From the NCBI GenBank assembly GCA_950106755.1, contig OX467086.1:13286001-13350000 (forward strand): 64,000 bases of DNA, read 5' to 3'. Positions 1-12,110 of the stretch are shown piece by piece (the stretch's first letter is position 1; each line of letters begins with the position of its first letter). The notes under the pieces were generated by a model. That model saw only the letters and a list, made by a program, of their open reading frames with translations. It ran no database searches and was not told where the DNA came from. The translations under genes and the position numbers were made by a program. The DNA is from Climacium dendroides (taxonomy: Eukaryota > Streptophyta > Bryopsida > Hypnales > Climaciaceae).

Positions 1-769
1 CATTCTATTTGGACTAGTAATGAGAAAGTTATGGACAATCTTATTTTTTAGGCGATCTAAGCATCTTCTTAAAAAAATAACTTATAGAAGCCATTTTTTA
101 ATGCAATTTTATAAATTGAAAAAAAAATTATTAGATAGGATTAAGTTAGTTTGTTGAAACAATCTCACCAACGGAATTATTGTGTTTCGATTCCATCTTA
201 GAGCTATTAATGGTTTAGTTATCCCTTCAATCTTGAACCTACTTTTACTTAACAATTTTTTAATGAGTGAAAATTAAGGGCTTTTGTGAATTATTTTTCC
301 TATATTCTCAACCCAATTTTTGAACATAAAAAATTAGAAAATCAAAATCAATAGTGCAATAATTTTAAATTAAGAAAATTCAAAACCAAAAAAAGTAGTC
401 AATCAAGGTGTAAAAGAATTTGTTTTTTTCAACTACTTCAACTTACAAGTTTAGTAAAAGATTATATGGTTAGATTTACAAAAATAACATTTTGTTAAAA
501 AATTTGATGAACGCAGTAGTAGGGGCAATTTTCAATGGCTTTTGACAGAAAATGGTCATGGTCCTTTAGGGGTTAAATGAAAATATCTTGCAATCTATGC
601 TGTCAAAGCTTTTGAAATGTTCTCCTCATATTCTTATACTAGTGTAGTACAAGATCTTATGGTTAGATATATAAAAAACCAATTTTTAAAGTTTTTTGCT
701 CTTTGCATTAGAAATGACAATTTTGAGTAGGTTTTGATGGCAAAAAGGCCTTGGGACTTTCGGGGTTAA
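1..769 (+). repeat. TTAACCCCT-family element, cut by window edge
   Basis: AT-rich, non-coding repeat whose left end lies outside the window. Its right end has a run of the form CTTGGGACTTTCGGGGTTAA (750-769). This is the inverted form of the TTAACCCCTAAAGTCCC start seen at 30421. Its first 130 bases match 30710-30840 closely, and in inverted form 33420-33500. The sub-terminal module 'aatatcttgcaatct...tacaagatc.tatggtta' (about 580-670) recurs in the relatives at 21958, 30421 and 54968. I see no coding capacity, so it is probably a non-autonomous DNA transposon. Confidence 0.6.
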
Positions 770-906
770 TTCCTAAAGCTCTTTTGTGTTTAGAAGTAGA
801 AAAATGCTCCAAAATATTTGTCCCCAAAGCAAGGCTAAAATCTTCATCTATATTTATTTTTGAATAAATTTTAAGTGTAGGATCCTCTAACTAACTTGTT
901 CAAGTA

Positions 907-1765
907 TCATACTACTAAAATCATAAGTCCCTTTGTATTATCACAAATGCTACCATTAATACTAGGGGCTTGTGCTTGCTATGCTACACATTCATTGTAT
1001 CACATATTAGTAAAAAATTGATATATTTGAATACAATGCATGATAATGATTTCAATAAGTCTTTAAAATAATTATTTTAAATATTTTATAAAAATATTTT
1101 CAATCATGCATACATAGAAATCATATTTTCACACAATGTGATATTATAGAAATAGAGTAGCAGTTTGCAATCACTTCTGTAATATCACTTTTTACAAAAG
1201 GTGATATTATAGAAATAATATAGTTGTTGCAATTAAGGAAATATTAAAGAGGATCCATAAGATGATATTATAGAGGTAGCAAATCCATTGCTTCTCTTGG
1301 CTTTACACTTCTTTGCATTTCTATGATTTTGTGCTTTTGTGAGCTTTGAGCTTTCAATTTTCTATTGCTACCACCAAATGATTTTGAGAAATTTATTCAA
1401 TTGAAGTGATTTTGGATTCCATAACAATCAAGTTGTTCACGAAGCTTTTGAGATTGACAAGTTTTTCCTTTAAATTCTTCTATTTGGGTTGCCATTTTTT
1501 GTAACAATGGAGTCAAATTTCTAATGCATTTTAATGTATGTGTATCTTTTATTGTATTTATTATTGCATGTATTTCATTCATCATTCATTAAATTTCTAT
1601 TGTTTATTTCAATGTATGTTTATTTATAAAAAAAAATTATGAAGATTTATGTAATTTTTATCTGAAAATTTATTGAAATTCTTGCTCTACATTCTATCTA
1701 ATACATAAAAAATTCTAATGAAATTCTAATGGTGAATGCGTAGCATAGCAAGCACCAACTGCTAG
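907..1765 (+). mobile_element. Non-autonomous Helitron, copy 1 (859 bp)
   Basis: The element starts with TC directly after an A (906) and ends with CTAG (1762-1765). There is no target-site duplication. These are the hallmarks of plant Helitrons: 5' TC, 3' CTRR, insertion between A and T. The start TCATACTACTAAAATC resembles the ATREP-type 5' end as I remember it. About 45 bp inside the 5' end is a stretch (GTGCTTGCTATGCTAC...) that is the reverse complement of the last ~30 bp. No helicase or Rep gene is present. A ~9-bp deletion relative to copies 2 and 3 lies near 1352. A short minus-strand reading frame (1397-1585) is conserved with copy 3. Confidence 0.75.
1397..1585 (-). other. 62-codon reading frame inside Helitron copy 1
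   Basis: Open frame beginning MMNEIHAIINTIKDTHTL and containing RNLTPLLQKMATQIEE, rich in charged and leucine residues and possibly helical. The same frame is open in the copy at 48854-49042 with mostly conservative changes. In copy 2 (about 2330-2452) it is closed by a one-base deletion after QIE. No protein family is recognised. It may be a captured or relic exon rather than an active gene. Confidence 0.3.
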
Positions 1766-2632
1766 TCATACTACTAAAATCAAAACTCACTCTATAATAT
1801 CACAAATGCTACCATTAATATTAGGGACTCATGCTTGCTATGCTACGCATTCATTGTATCACATATTAGTAAAATTTTGATATATTTGAATAGAATGCAT
1901 GATAATGATTTCAATAAGTCTTTAAAATAATTATTTTAAATATTTTGTAAAAATATTTTCAATCATGCATAAATAGAAATCATATTTTCAAACAATGTGA
2001 TATTATAGAAATAGAGTAGCAGTTTGCAATCATTGCTGTAATATCACTTTTTACAAAGGGTGGTATTATAGAAATAATATAGTTGTTGCAATTCAAGTGA
2101 TATTAAAAAGGATCCATAGGATGATATTATAGAGGTAGCAAATCCATTGCTCCTCTTGGCTTTACACTTCTTTGCACTTCTATGATTTTGTGCTTTTGTG
2201 AATTTTGAGCTTTCATGATTTCAATTTTCTATTGCTACTACCAAATGATTTTGAGAAATTTATTCAATTGAAGCAATTTTAGATTCCACAACAATTAAGT
2301 TGTTCACAAAGTTTTTGAGATTTATAAGTTCTTTTCTTTCAATTCTCAATTTGGGTTGCCATTTTTTGTAACAATGGAGTCAAATTTCTAATACATTCTA
2401 ATGTATGTGTATCTTTTATAGAATTTACCATTGCATATGTTTCATTCATCATTCAATAAATTTCTATTGTACATTTCAATATGTACTTACTTATAAAAAG
2501 AATTATACAAAGATTTTAGTCATTTTTATTTGAAGATTTATTGAAATTTTTGTTCTACGTTCTATTTAATACATAAAAATTCTTATAAAATTCTAATGAT
2601 GAATGCATAGCATAGCAAGTGCCAACCGCTAG
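1766..2632 (+). mobile_element. Non-autonomous Helitron, copy 2 (867 bp), head-to-tail with copy 1
   Basis: Begins TC at 1766, immediately after the CTAG of copy 1, and ends CTAG at 2629-2632, followed by T. It is similar over its full length to copies 1 and 3. The exact CTAG/TC junction without spacer is what rolling-circle read-through or insertion of one Helitron at the end of another would give. The internal minus-strand frame is broken here by a one-base deletion. Motifs of the form gatattatagaaata recur several times inside every copy. Confidence 0.75.
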
Positions 2633-3360
2633 TTATCCTCCTAAAATTTTAGAGTGAACATCCCCACCAATCCACCACTTGCAAGTTTAATGTGTTTAAA
2701 CTTCAAAAAGTAGTTTTTTCAAACCTTTTTAAAAGGTGAAATTGTCTTTCAACAATTTTAGAAAACATGTGTATTTTATGATTTGTGCATTTTAGTCAAT
2801 ATGTTGGAAAGTAGTTTGTGAATAGGTTGAAAATAAATTTAACCAATAAAAAATTTATATTCATCTTTAAAATAATTACAAAGTAGAAGGTGGAATGAAT
2901 TAAAAGCTTAAAATGCTAATAGCTTTACAAGGAATTGAGAATTGCTAATCCCAATGGTGATAACAATCTAGTAAGTAATTATTATCTTTTGTTTATTTTA
3001 TCATTTAAAATTTTCAAAATGAATAAAAATATGACTTTATAAGTGTTTTTTTGACTGCAAAATAAAACTCTTCATAACTTTTACTTCATTATTTGGAATT
3101 GAATGGTTCAAATGTTTTTGAACAAGTATCGATCTACACAATCCAATAAAATTAATTAATTGTTTTTAGAATATACATTTAGCTATCTAAATTGACATTG
3201 AAATTGAGAAAATCCTTCTAATTTTTGCAATATTTATTAGAATGACCTTAAACAAAACTTCACATCGAAATTATGAAGTCATCAAAGCCTACATGATTTA
3301 TTAAAAAATCCAAAAAGTAGGTTCCCTAGTCTTTTAAGAGTACAACTGTTAAGGACTAAG

Positions 3361-6300
3361 TTTCCAAAATTATAAAGATGTTCTACAAAATCTAACCTAG
3401 AATAATAATGTAATGATGACTTCCAAACAATGGTTGTAAAATATGATCCATACATCATATTCATATGATTAGATCAACTAGTACATAAATCAATATTTTT
3501 CAATTTACTTTGAAGTCTAAAAATGAAATTCCTTCTATAATAGATTGAAGATTTGGAATTTTTACAATAATTTCTTAAAGTTTAAAATAATAAATTCTAA
3601 TTATAGTGATTCTTGAAGATTTTCATTTTTTTCTTTTATTCAGATTATTTTTGAATGGTCATTTTTTGAACTAAAAAAGCTATTTTTTGAAATCATACCT
3701 ACCAATTTCCTTTGAACTATAAAATATATACAAAGAAAAGTCTTTAAATCTATACCATACAAACATTAACAAATAAAAACAAGGCTCTTAAGAAAATAAT
3801 GCATTAAAAAATGTATTTTTGTGTATTTGGGATATATTTGCGTTCATTTGTTGTTTGAAATTTGAATGTTTGGTATTTAGGGGGTTAAGATTTAAGCTAT
3901 TTTCTACTAGTCATCTATGTGTCAAGTCTTTGTTTTAAAGTTGATATACCTTCTAAAGATTTCTAAATGCCATTGGGCCATTCATACAATGTGTTTGCAA
4001 AGAAAGTTTGTTTATAAGAATGTATAAGTGTGAGCTTCCAATTTGTCACTTGGGACTTATTATTTTTTTTAAATAGTTTTAAGTCAAGTTTTACAGACAA
4101 AAAGCCCCCCAAAGAGTAATAAACCAAATTAGGTAGGTTACATGCAAATATGGTATTTGGTTCAAAATAGAATGTTATGCCTAAAATAAACCTAAATCTT
4201 GCTTGTAAATAGGTTAGAAACCAAGAAGTTGTAGAAATTGAATATATTGAGTAAAGAGTGTCAAACTATCTAAACCTACCATGCACTATTAGTCATATTA
4301 TTGTTTTACACACAACCATTGATGATTGTCAAATTTCAAGGTAATATAATTCATATAGGATTAAGATGATGGTGGTGAAAAATAGGTGATGAAGTAAAAA
4401 GCACCGAAGTCTACTACATTTAGTTTGATAGAATATCAAAATAAAATTTGAAAAAAGAAAAATGGATTAAGAATTCAAGAATCAATAAACACATGAACTT
4501 GTTGAATACAAAAATCTAATGTGTGATTGAATTTCCACATTCCTAAGTATGACTTTATGGCAAAAATTACATTTGTACATAGAACATGTATCAAAAAATG
4601 AGCAATTCATCTTTACATATGACAAACTCACTTTTTGTAGATGCATTGACAAGTTGTAGCTTGTTTGGAAGACATTCTTACACTTGACAACTTTAAATTC
4701 TCAAGTTCACTCCCTTTCAATGACAACCTCATATAAAGCCACAAATCATGTTACCTAGTAAATGATATAATCTACCTTCATGCAAGTTGTATGCATAAGG
4801 ACCTTGTATATCACTATACTCTAGTAACTTGGTGACATTAGAGCAATAATAGACTCAAGAAGTGCCCCCCAAATTTGGTTCACCTTAAAATAAAATGTAG
4901 TGTGACTATGTAGGGTCTAAGACACCAAAATGTTCTTTAAAATGGTTCTATTATGTATGACTTCATTGGCAAGGACTATCTAGCTAAAAATAGGTACTCA
5001 GACTATTAAATCTCAAGAAATGGCTACAAAGAAGTATGAGTCTTTCAACAAGCCTTCAAAATTGTTTTGGAGAAATTCTATTTTAAGTTTTACTATCTTG
5101 TGTGACTTCATTGTCCACTAATTGTATAGTAACAATATTCCAATGAATGATGTGGTCAACAAAGTACATGTATATAAAATATGTTTTCTGTACCCAAGGG
5201 TGTTCAAAGCTCATCTAATTGTATTTGATGTTACTTCCAATCTTTCCTTGGAGCTCGCCAATTACAAATTGCCATTGCATTGCTATGTCATGTCAAAGTT
5301 GATCCCCAAGATTCACCTCGTTGAGCAGGAATAAGAGATTTTTATTGTCTTTTATTTTTTTAAAACAACAAACAAATGCTATGGGGGTCCCCAAACTTAG
5401 TTCTTGAGATGTACTTCTTAAGTCCAATCATGCTATAATGTGACAAATAAAGATCAATTTTCCAAGATTATCCTTAGTTATTATATAATCCAAGGATTGG
5501 TTCAATTTATCTCAATATTGTCGGTCAATTTTGTGTATTACCACCACATGAGCATTTTTCCTAAGCTCACAACAAAAGGCCTCATAGGCATTTGTATGTA
5601 CACTACACTAATAACTTTTGTACTAGTAGCTTGTGAAGGAGGTTTATTAGGGAGAATAAAATAATGTCTTTTCTACAAGCTCATGAATGAGTCCTTCTAT
5701 GCAAGTGTACGTAATTTTGAGATCATAAAATAATGGCCCAGAAGAGCAAAAACTTATAGTGGCAATGTTGAATGAAGGGATGCCTAACTCTCAATTATAG
5801 CAAAAGTTATTTTAAAATGCATCGTTTTATCAATCCCCAAGAATGTATTCATTGTCTTCTTTTCTACATGTGATCAATGTACTTAATTGATTTATAAATG
5901 ATCCTACTATTAATTACTTGCTCTTTCTTTAAATGAACTCCTAAAGCAAATATATCTCCATTTTGGGGCCTACAAAAGTTTTAAACTTCCACTTCTGAAT
6001 GCTTGCATTGTTCTTCTATTTGCCAAGAAACATAAATTCCCTTTTCATCCAAATGCCTACTTTTTTTAGCTTATTTGCATTAATAGATGAATGTAGGGGC
6101 TCATATGTTAAGGTAGAAGTGCTTAAAACCACAAACCAATCTTGAAAACAATTTAGAATACATCCTAATGTTTTTTTTTTGGATTTTATTAGTTTTGAGT
6201 ATAGTTTTAAATACAAAAAGCCCCCCTAAAAGTGAATAATCAAAAATTCATAGTTATGTTCATACAAATTCAGAAGCTTACAATTTTTTTGAAAATTAAT

Positions 6301-6380
6301 GGTTTTCAATTGCTAGTAGTTTTAATAGTGTCATGTGTTGATGCCCCATCTGAGTACCTCTGTGGAATTGGTTGAGTAGT
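3361..6380. other. AT-rich intergenic stretch without recognisable gene
   Basis: About 3 kb of AT-rich DNA. The open frames here (for example 5122-5334 and 5440-5664) are short, use scattered starts and show no domain, transit peptide or splice context. I see no tRNA, rRNA or clear repeat termini. Confidence 0.5.
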
Positions 6381-7300
6381 AGGCTAGATGGTAATAGGCA
6401 CTTGCACCTTTGTCATTAGCATAGGAGTTGTGTGGAGCTCAGCTCAAGAATGTGAAGACAAACGCAGGCGTGACGCTGAGCAAGCCTTTGTCCCAAACAG
6501 ACAACGCTCAACATGGTGGCGCGGGTGCTCAATCACAATGGCGGAGAGTCGCCAGGTAACAATCCTCCATTCTACAACGTTTGCTGATCGCAGGAAGATT
6601 CGAGCGAACAGGTGAGGAGATTGCAATTTTCTTCATCCCCAATATTCGTGACAGTGGCCAAGTTTCAAGGAACTGACAAAGGAATTTGATCAAATGAGCC
6701 TTGGGTTTGGAACTATATAAAGCATTCTTGAACTCCAAAACAGGGAGAACCTTTGCTTTTCCATGAATCAGAACTCCTCCTTTCACTGCAGCTTTCCCAC
6801 TTCTTGTGAACCATTGTAACATGAATATATTCTTATTCCAGTGCTATTGTGGAAGCTATTGTTGAAGGACACCCACCCACCTTCCCATTCAAGAATGCTA
6901 TTTATGTCACGATTTCGACGAAGCATGGATTTTTACGAGCATGAGCCATGAAGGAGCTGCAGCAGAAAGGTTTGCAGTATGACCGAGTGTGGAGTCCCGT
7001 GCAATCTTGGCATCAATTGCTTCCGCATGCTGCTCCTCGTTGACGGTTCTTATCGGGTAGGCTTTACCAATTGCCTCACAATCTTGGTGTGCATTCGTGG
7101 TGATGCTTTGTATTCAAATTGTGGAAGGTTTGAGGTTACTGGTTTGGTTTTTTTGGACCACTCAGTTCTTGGATTTGGATGGTAGGATTTCAAGGTGCCT
7201 TGTGTTGTGCGGTGGTAATTAAGTTACAGATTACTCCACTGCGCCTTGCTTGTGTTGTGTGGTGCCGTAGAATTGCTCAAATTTCAACTTGCTGGGAAAG
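6381..7300. other. GC-raised island, possible decayed exon or leader
   Basis: Base composition rises clearly above the flanks, especially at 6430-6620 and 6880-7260. On the plus strand an ATG at 6538 opens MAESRQ and runs into CAG followed by gtaaca, which resembles a short first exon with a donor site. No convincing downstream exon or protein family can be read on either strand. It could be an untranslated region, a young orphan or a remnant. I cannot decide between these. Confidence 0.25.
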
Positions 7301-7309
7301 AAAAGGATG

Positions 7310-7720
7310 TGATTCATTCACATTTGGATTTGTGATGTGAAAGTTATGGAGCATCTTATTGTGCTGGTTATTAAAGCCATCTTTTTGAAATAAATGTATT
7401 GGATTTGTTTTGAGCTCAATCTTCACATTTTTTCAAAACAAAATTCTACAACAATAACTTTAGTATTAGTGTTAGTATTAGTGTGTTTTAATTCCATCTT
7501 AGAGCTAGTAATGATTTAGTTTTTGGTTCTATCTATTTGTACTTGACGATTTAAGAAAAATTATGAGTATCACGTCATTTTATTTCATTTTTTAGACTTC
7601 CAATTCAATTCTTCATGATAAAAAAAAATTATTTCAAAATCTCTAGTGCAAAGGATTTTAACCTCTAAATAAATGCCCAAGGCCTTATTTGAGCTTCTTG
7701 AAATTATGATTATGATTTTT
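7310..7720 (+). repeat. Diverged fragment of the TTAACCCCT-family interior
   Basis: The phrases 'gtgatgtgaaagttatgga', 'ggatttgttttgagctcaat' and 'ttccatcttagagcta' recur in order at 18730-18960, and more distantly at 1-260 and 30710-30920. No terminal motif is left, so this looks like an old truncated copy. Confidence 0.45.
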
Positions 7721-8849
7721 CTATTCAAGATTTTGTGCAAGTGTGTCAATTGCAAATCTTGACTTTCCATAGTGTTGAGGGCTCTTCAAAATGATCCTCA
7801 AATACACTATATTTTGGATAAAAATCACATTAAAATTTTAAATTTCTAGAATAATAAGAATTGAGATCTTCCTCTCTTTTTTATATGGATTCATAATAAT
7901 TAAAAATTCATTTAAAAAATTTATAAAGTAAATTTTGAGAAGCCATAAATTGATTGGGTTTATGTATGTACATTTTTCAACAATTCTCCAAGAATGATAG
8001 CTTTCACCTACTTCAATTCTTTTTAATTTTAAAACCTCATCATGTTATAATCACAAGGAACAAACAAATACTTTAAATTCTAATATTTTGGATTGTTCTT
8101 CTCAATTTTTTTCTTAACATCACACATGCTTCTAGAAGATCCTCAAATGTAATTGCAAAATGGTGGAAAAATGCACAACTAGATGCTCACTGAGTAAGCA
8201 AGAATGTACTTAAAGAAGTTATTCTTCAAGAGTATGTTTTATGTTTTTTGACTGAAGCCTTATAATTGTAAAATCATCTAATAGTTCTATTGGTGGAAAA
8301 TCCTCATCTCCTAATGAAAAACTTAAGACAAGATGAGGTTTCAAAGTATCCACCACTTTCATTCTAACATACCAAAGGATACTCTTGGTTTAAAATATTT
8401 ATTACCTCCTAAACTTCACTAGCCAAAACCACATCAATCAAAAAATCAACTAAGCATGCACACCTTGCTAGAGAAATAAGGAGAACATTTGTGACATATA
8501 TAGTTCACATGGAATCCTTGTGGTTTAACCCATGCAAGTCTTGGGGAGAGAATCCTTGTGCATCCAAAACACTTTATAAAAGTAGCCAAGTAGCACAAGA
8601 AAATGAAAGGTATGCACAAGAGAAAATTGAGACATATGACTTCATACAAACATCTTGAGTGATAAAAGATAATAACATATGAATCTCTGATAACAAAGAA
8701 GTACATATAAATTCCTTATGATCTCACGTGGATCACCCATGTGAGATTGTGGTTCAAGGAAGTGTGGCAAATCCCCTACAAGGTGTGAAGGAGAAATTAC
8801 TACTTTCAATACATGAGGAAAGTGAAATTTATATATACACTTCACACAA
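7721..8849. other. AT-rich intergenic stretch, nothing recognised
   Basis: No gene, RNA or repeat terminus could be supported. Two overlapping minus-strand frames at 8446-8845 have no family resemblance and no splice context. Confidence 0.45.
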
Positions 8850-9800
8850 TGAATGAATGCTCCACAATTTGTGCAGCTTCAAAACTACTGCAACCACCAT
8901 AACAATCACCCTTATCACCACAAGAATGAATGTTCCTTTTTACTCCATCATCTCTCCGAATTTTCCATGGTGAGCACGCATTTCACTTCTGCCACACTGC
9001 AGCGATGCTTCCAGACCTTGACCAACCCGATTTTAAGTTATCCAGCTTTAGATCAGATCTCGCTTCAAATATTTCGGCACTCTTGAACACCAGATAGGCA
9101 AAACTCACCTCAAAGCAAATACAAAAGTCATTGTAATGCATCCAAGGCAAAACTTTCACAAAATAATTTCAGCTTGATTCCTGAACCTGTAACATAACAT
9201 CATTGAAGGAGAGCCCATCGAGCACCGTGGCCCATTCCATCTGCTAATTCAAGTCTGTTGGAAGTAAGACATCAAAGCCTTTAACATAATCTTTACACAC
9301 ACCGAAAAGAAAGTTTCTCTACACATCAAAATTTGATTGTAGGTAATTGCCAATGACTATTGATGCACCTCGCAAGCTTCACTAAAAAATCGAAGCGTGA
9401 AGCTCAAACAGTATTTCAGAAATGCATACACAAGACAACACAAATCCTTGTTGCAAAACTTGCCACCCCATGTCAGAATTGGAGACATTGTAGTACTCTT
9501 CAACACATTTCGCAAACTGCGCACTATGGTCTCCGCATCGAAAGTGAAAGTGATGGATACTTCGCAACCGAGCTGAACACGCCATGAATTACAGTCCAAA
9601 CAAACAAGAAAATTGTAACGTGAATTTGGAGCACATCCTCCAGAGCTTCTTCTATGAACTGAACCACAGGTCGCTTTTGAAGTTCATACATCTCAAACAT
9701 GGTGCCTTCCTCATCCTGGGATTTGGGAAGCTCTGTTATCACAGATACGAACAAGCGGTTGTGGCGGATTTCATTACTTGTAGGAGAATATAAAAAGTTG
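8850..9800. other. GC-raised island with overlapping open frames, unrecognised
   Basis: Several minus-strand frames overlap between 9357 and 9754. One (9524-9754) includes the stretch MYELQKRPVVQFIEEALEDV, which looks protein-like, and the adjoining sequence stays open in more than one frame. I do not recognise the family and could not join the frames into a consistent gene. A decayed gene or a conserved leader region are both possible. Confidence 0.25.
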
Positions 9801-10380
9801 TCAATACTAGAATTTGAAAGGGATTAGCAATGTGTTCTGCAAGCATGCAAATTTGAGATCATGCATAAGCAAGCATGCAATATTTTTCAGCAAGCATGCT
9901 TCAAAGCATCGTTCATTTTAGCAGAAGTGTTGAATGTCAACTTTGGAATCACACTACTGAATGTTATTAGTCATGTCCAAATGTTGCTACAAAACATTGC
10001 TAAAGGGAGTGTGAATTCTAGTAGTATGTATAACAAGTGTAGTACATACATTGCTAATTTTTTTCAAATATAGCAAGATATTATAAGTTTATCAAGAATT
10101 TAGAATGTGGTTTCAAAAATGGCTATGGAAGATGGAGGGGATAGTAAATTTGGTGATTAGAAAAAGGGAAAAAAATTGCATTGCACCTAGGTTTTGCTTA
10201 AATGTGAATACATTGTTTTGGAAGGCAATTGCAATGTCTGTGGGATGTAGTGGCCCTCCTATTAGTTGTCATTCTTTGGTACTTGACTCATGCACATACA
10301 CCATTGACATGTTGTTGTTTATACAATCATACTATACATTGTTGAGGTATTGAAGACAATGACTCTCTAGTTGTGGGTGA

Positions 10381-10540
10381 CTTGATCCATTGTGGTCACC
10401 AGAAAAGGATTAGAGTCAAGCAAATTGGCACAATGTTGAGGAAAGAGTGGTATAAAGTTCCTTGATCCATTGCGGTCACCAGAAAAGGGTTAGAGTTAAG
10501 CAAAGTGGCACAATGTAGAAGAAAGAGTGGTATAAAGTTC
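10381..10540 (+). repeat. Tandem duplication, two 80-bp units
   Basis: Units 10381-10460 and 10461-10540 both start cttgatccattg and end tataaagttc. They differ at only a few positions, so the duplication is recent. It is not coding in any consistent way. Confidence 0.85.
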
Positions 10541-11952
10541 CTTATATTGATCCAAGAGGGTTGCACTCTTTTGTGCTTGGAAGGTGGTCACATTACAAAT
10601 GAGGTTGTTGTCCATTACTTCAAAACCATTGTTTCCATTGTTCAATGGAACCTACAACCATATACCCTTGAAATTGGGTTGTAGGAATGGAATACCATTG
10701 CTCCATGTCAAAGTCTAAAATATTGAACATTATTGCATAATCTTACAGTCAATAGTCTTTGTTTGGGTCCTTGTTCTTTTCCAATTCGGTCTCTTTAAAT
10801 TCAAACATCTATCCTCAATAAGCAAAAGAAATTTGAAAGGAAGCATATGTGACAACTTTTGAACTTCAAAAAATACAATTTTGCAATGTATCTATAATTT
10901 CAATGAAAGGATTGAAAACATATCTCTCAAAACCAAAAGATAGTGAAGAATCTAGCTAGTTGAAGAAGATGGTCCTCTTATTGTGAGTAGAGAGAAAGTT
11001 TCAAAACCCTACTCATAACTAATATCAAATAGAGAGAAAGTCTCAAAATCCTAAAGCTAGTATTATGTAGAGTGGTGAAGTACACTCCTTGAGGGCACAC
11101 TCTTTGTAAAGATTATTCAACCGATGCACATAAATATAGGGTGGTGTTGATTAGTTTAAAGTAAAAATTACAACTTTTTTGTTTCCAGTATATGGTTACA
11201 TTTGTAAAAAAACAAGATATAATAATATTTAATAGTTGCATGTATTTTAAAAATATTAGAAGTAAATAGGATAGGATATATTCATCATGGATATTTTTAT
11301 ATAGTAGATTAAGTTTTGCAGAGAAATTAAATTTGCACATTGATCATTGGGTAGAGCATTAATTTGGAACTAAAGGATCTTGAAGTTTGACAATTTAGAA
11401 TATGTATATTCCTTGAGCTATTGGCTTTCAAGGTTTGAACAACTAACTTTAGGATTCATTTTATTTTACTAAATCTTTCCTTGTATTGACATTAGACTCT
11501 CATTTTGAACCCTAAAACTTTGAATTAATTTCATTTGAATGTTGTTGTGCTACATGTGGATGTAGAACAAGTGCACTTACACTCGCAAAAGACAAATTCA
11601 TTTTTGAAGGGAAACTCAAAACCTAATTTTTGAGGTCCTCAAAGAAAAAATATTTTACATTTGTATTTCAAAATTATTGAAAGTAAATATAAAATTTCTA
11701 AGTTGTAAGGGATGAGGCTTTGTGAGGATGTTTGAATAGGTACCTTACTTGAAAATTGTGTCAAATGCATGCTATTTGGACACAATCGATCATAATGTAG
11801 CTACTTGTTAAATGTAATTAACATGGGTTTAAGGTTTTGGTCTTCTAGATGTATGGGATGCTTTAGTGGTTCTTTAACCCATAAACGACGTTGCATGCGG
11901 ACATTTTTCAACCAATAAATGACAATGAATCTTTCTACATGGGATAGAAGTG

Positions 11953-12110
11953 CAACCATTCATCCTCCAAATTTTGTGTGAAAAGGAGAAGTCTTCTACA
12001 ATAGTTTAACTTCCAATGAGTATTTTTGAAATTTTTTTAAACCAATGATTCATATGATACCAAAAGAGATGATTTCCACATTCACCAATCCATTCTTCAA
12101 AGATTAATCC
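11953..12110 (+). repeat. Dispersed repeat shared with 28213-28350
   Basis: The phrases 'cattcatcctccaaattttg', 'tgtgtgaaa', 'gacttccaatgag' (here 'aacttccaatgag') and 'tgatttcca' occur in the same order in both places. Both copies lie next to lines about 'aaccc...ttaa' that resemble the element family termini. No coding potential is seen. Confidence 0.5.

Larger units (their letters stand above)
764..3360 (+). repeat. TTAACCCCT-family element split by two Helitrons
   Basis: The left part (764-906) and right part (2633 to about 3360) together match the uninterrupted copy at 57794-58640. The phrases 'gctaaaatcttcatctat', 'cttgttcaagta', 'ctaaaattttagagtgaa' and 'aatatgttggaaa' occur in the same order in both. 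The two Helitrons at 907-2632 sit exactly between 'caagta' and 'ttatcctcc'. The left end shares its TTAA with the right end of the preceding element, so the two abut. The right terminus near 3340-3360 is decayed. No coding sequence is seen. Confidence 0.6.
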
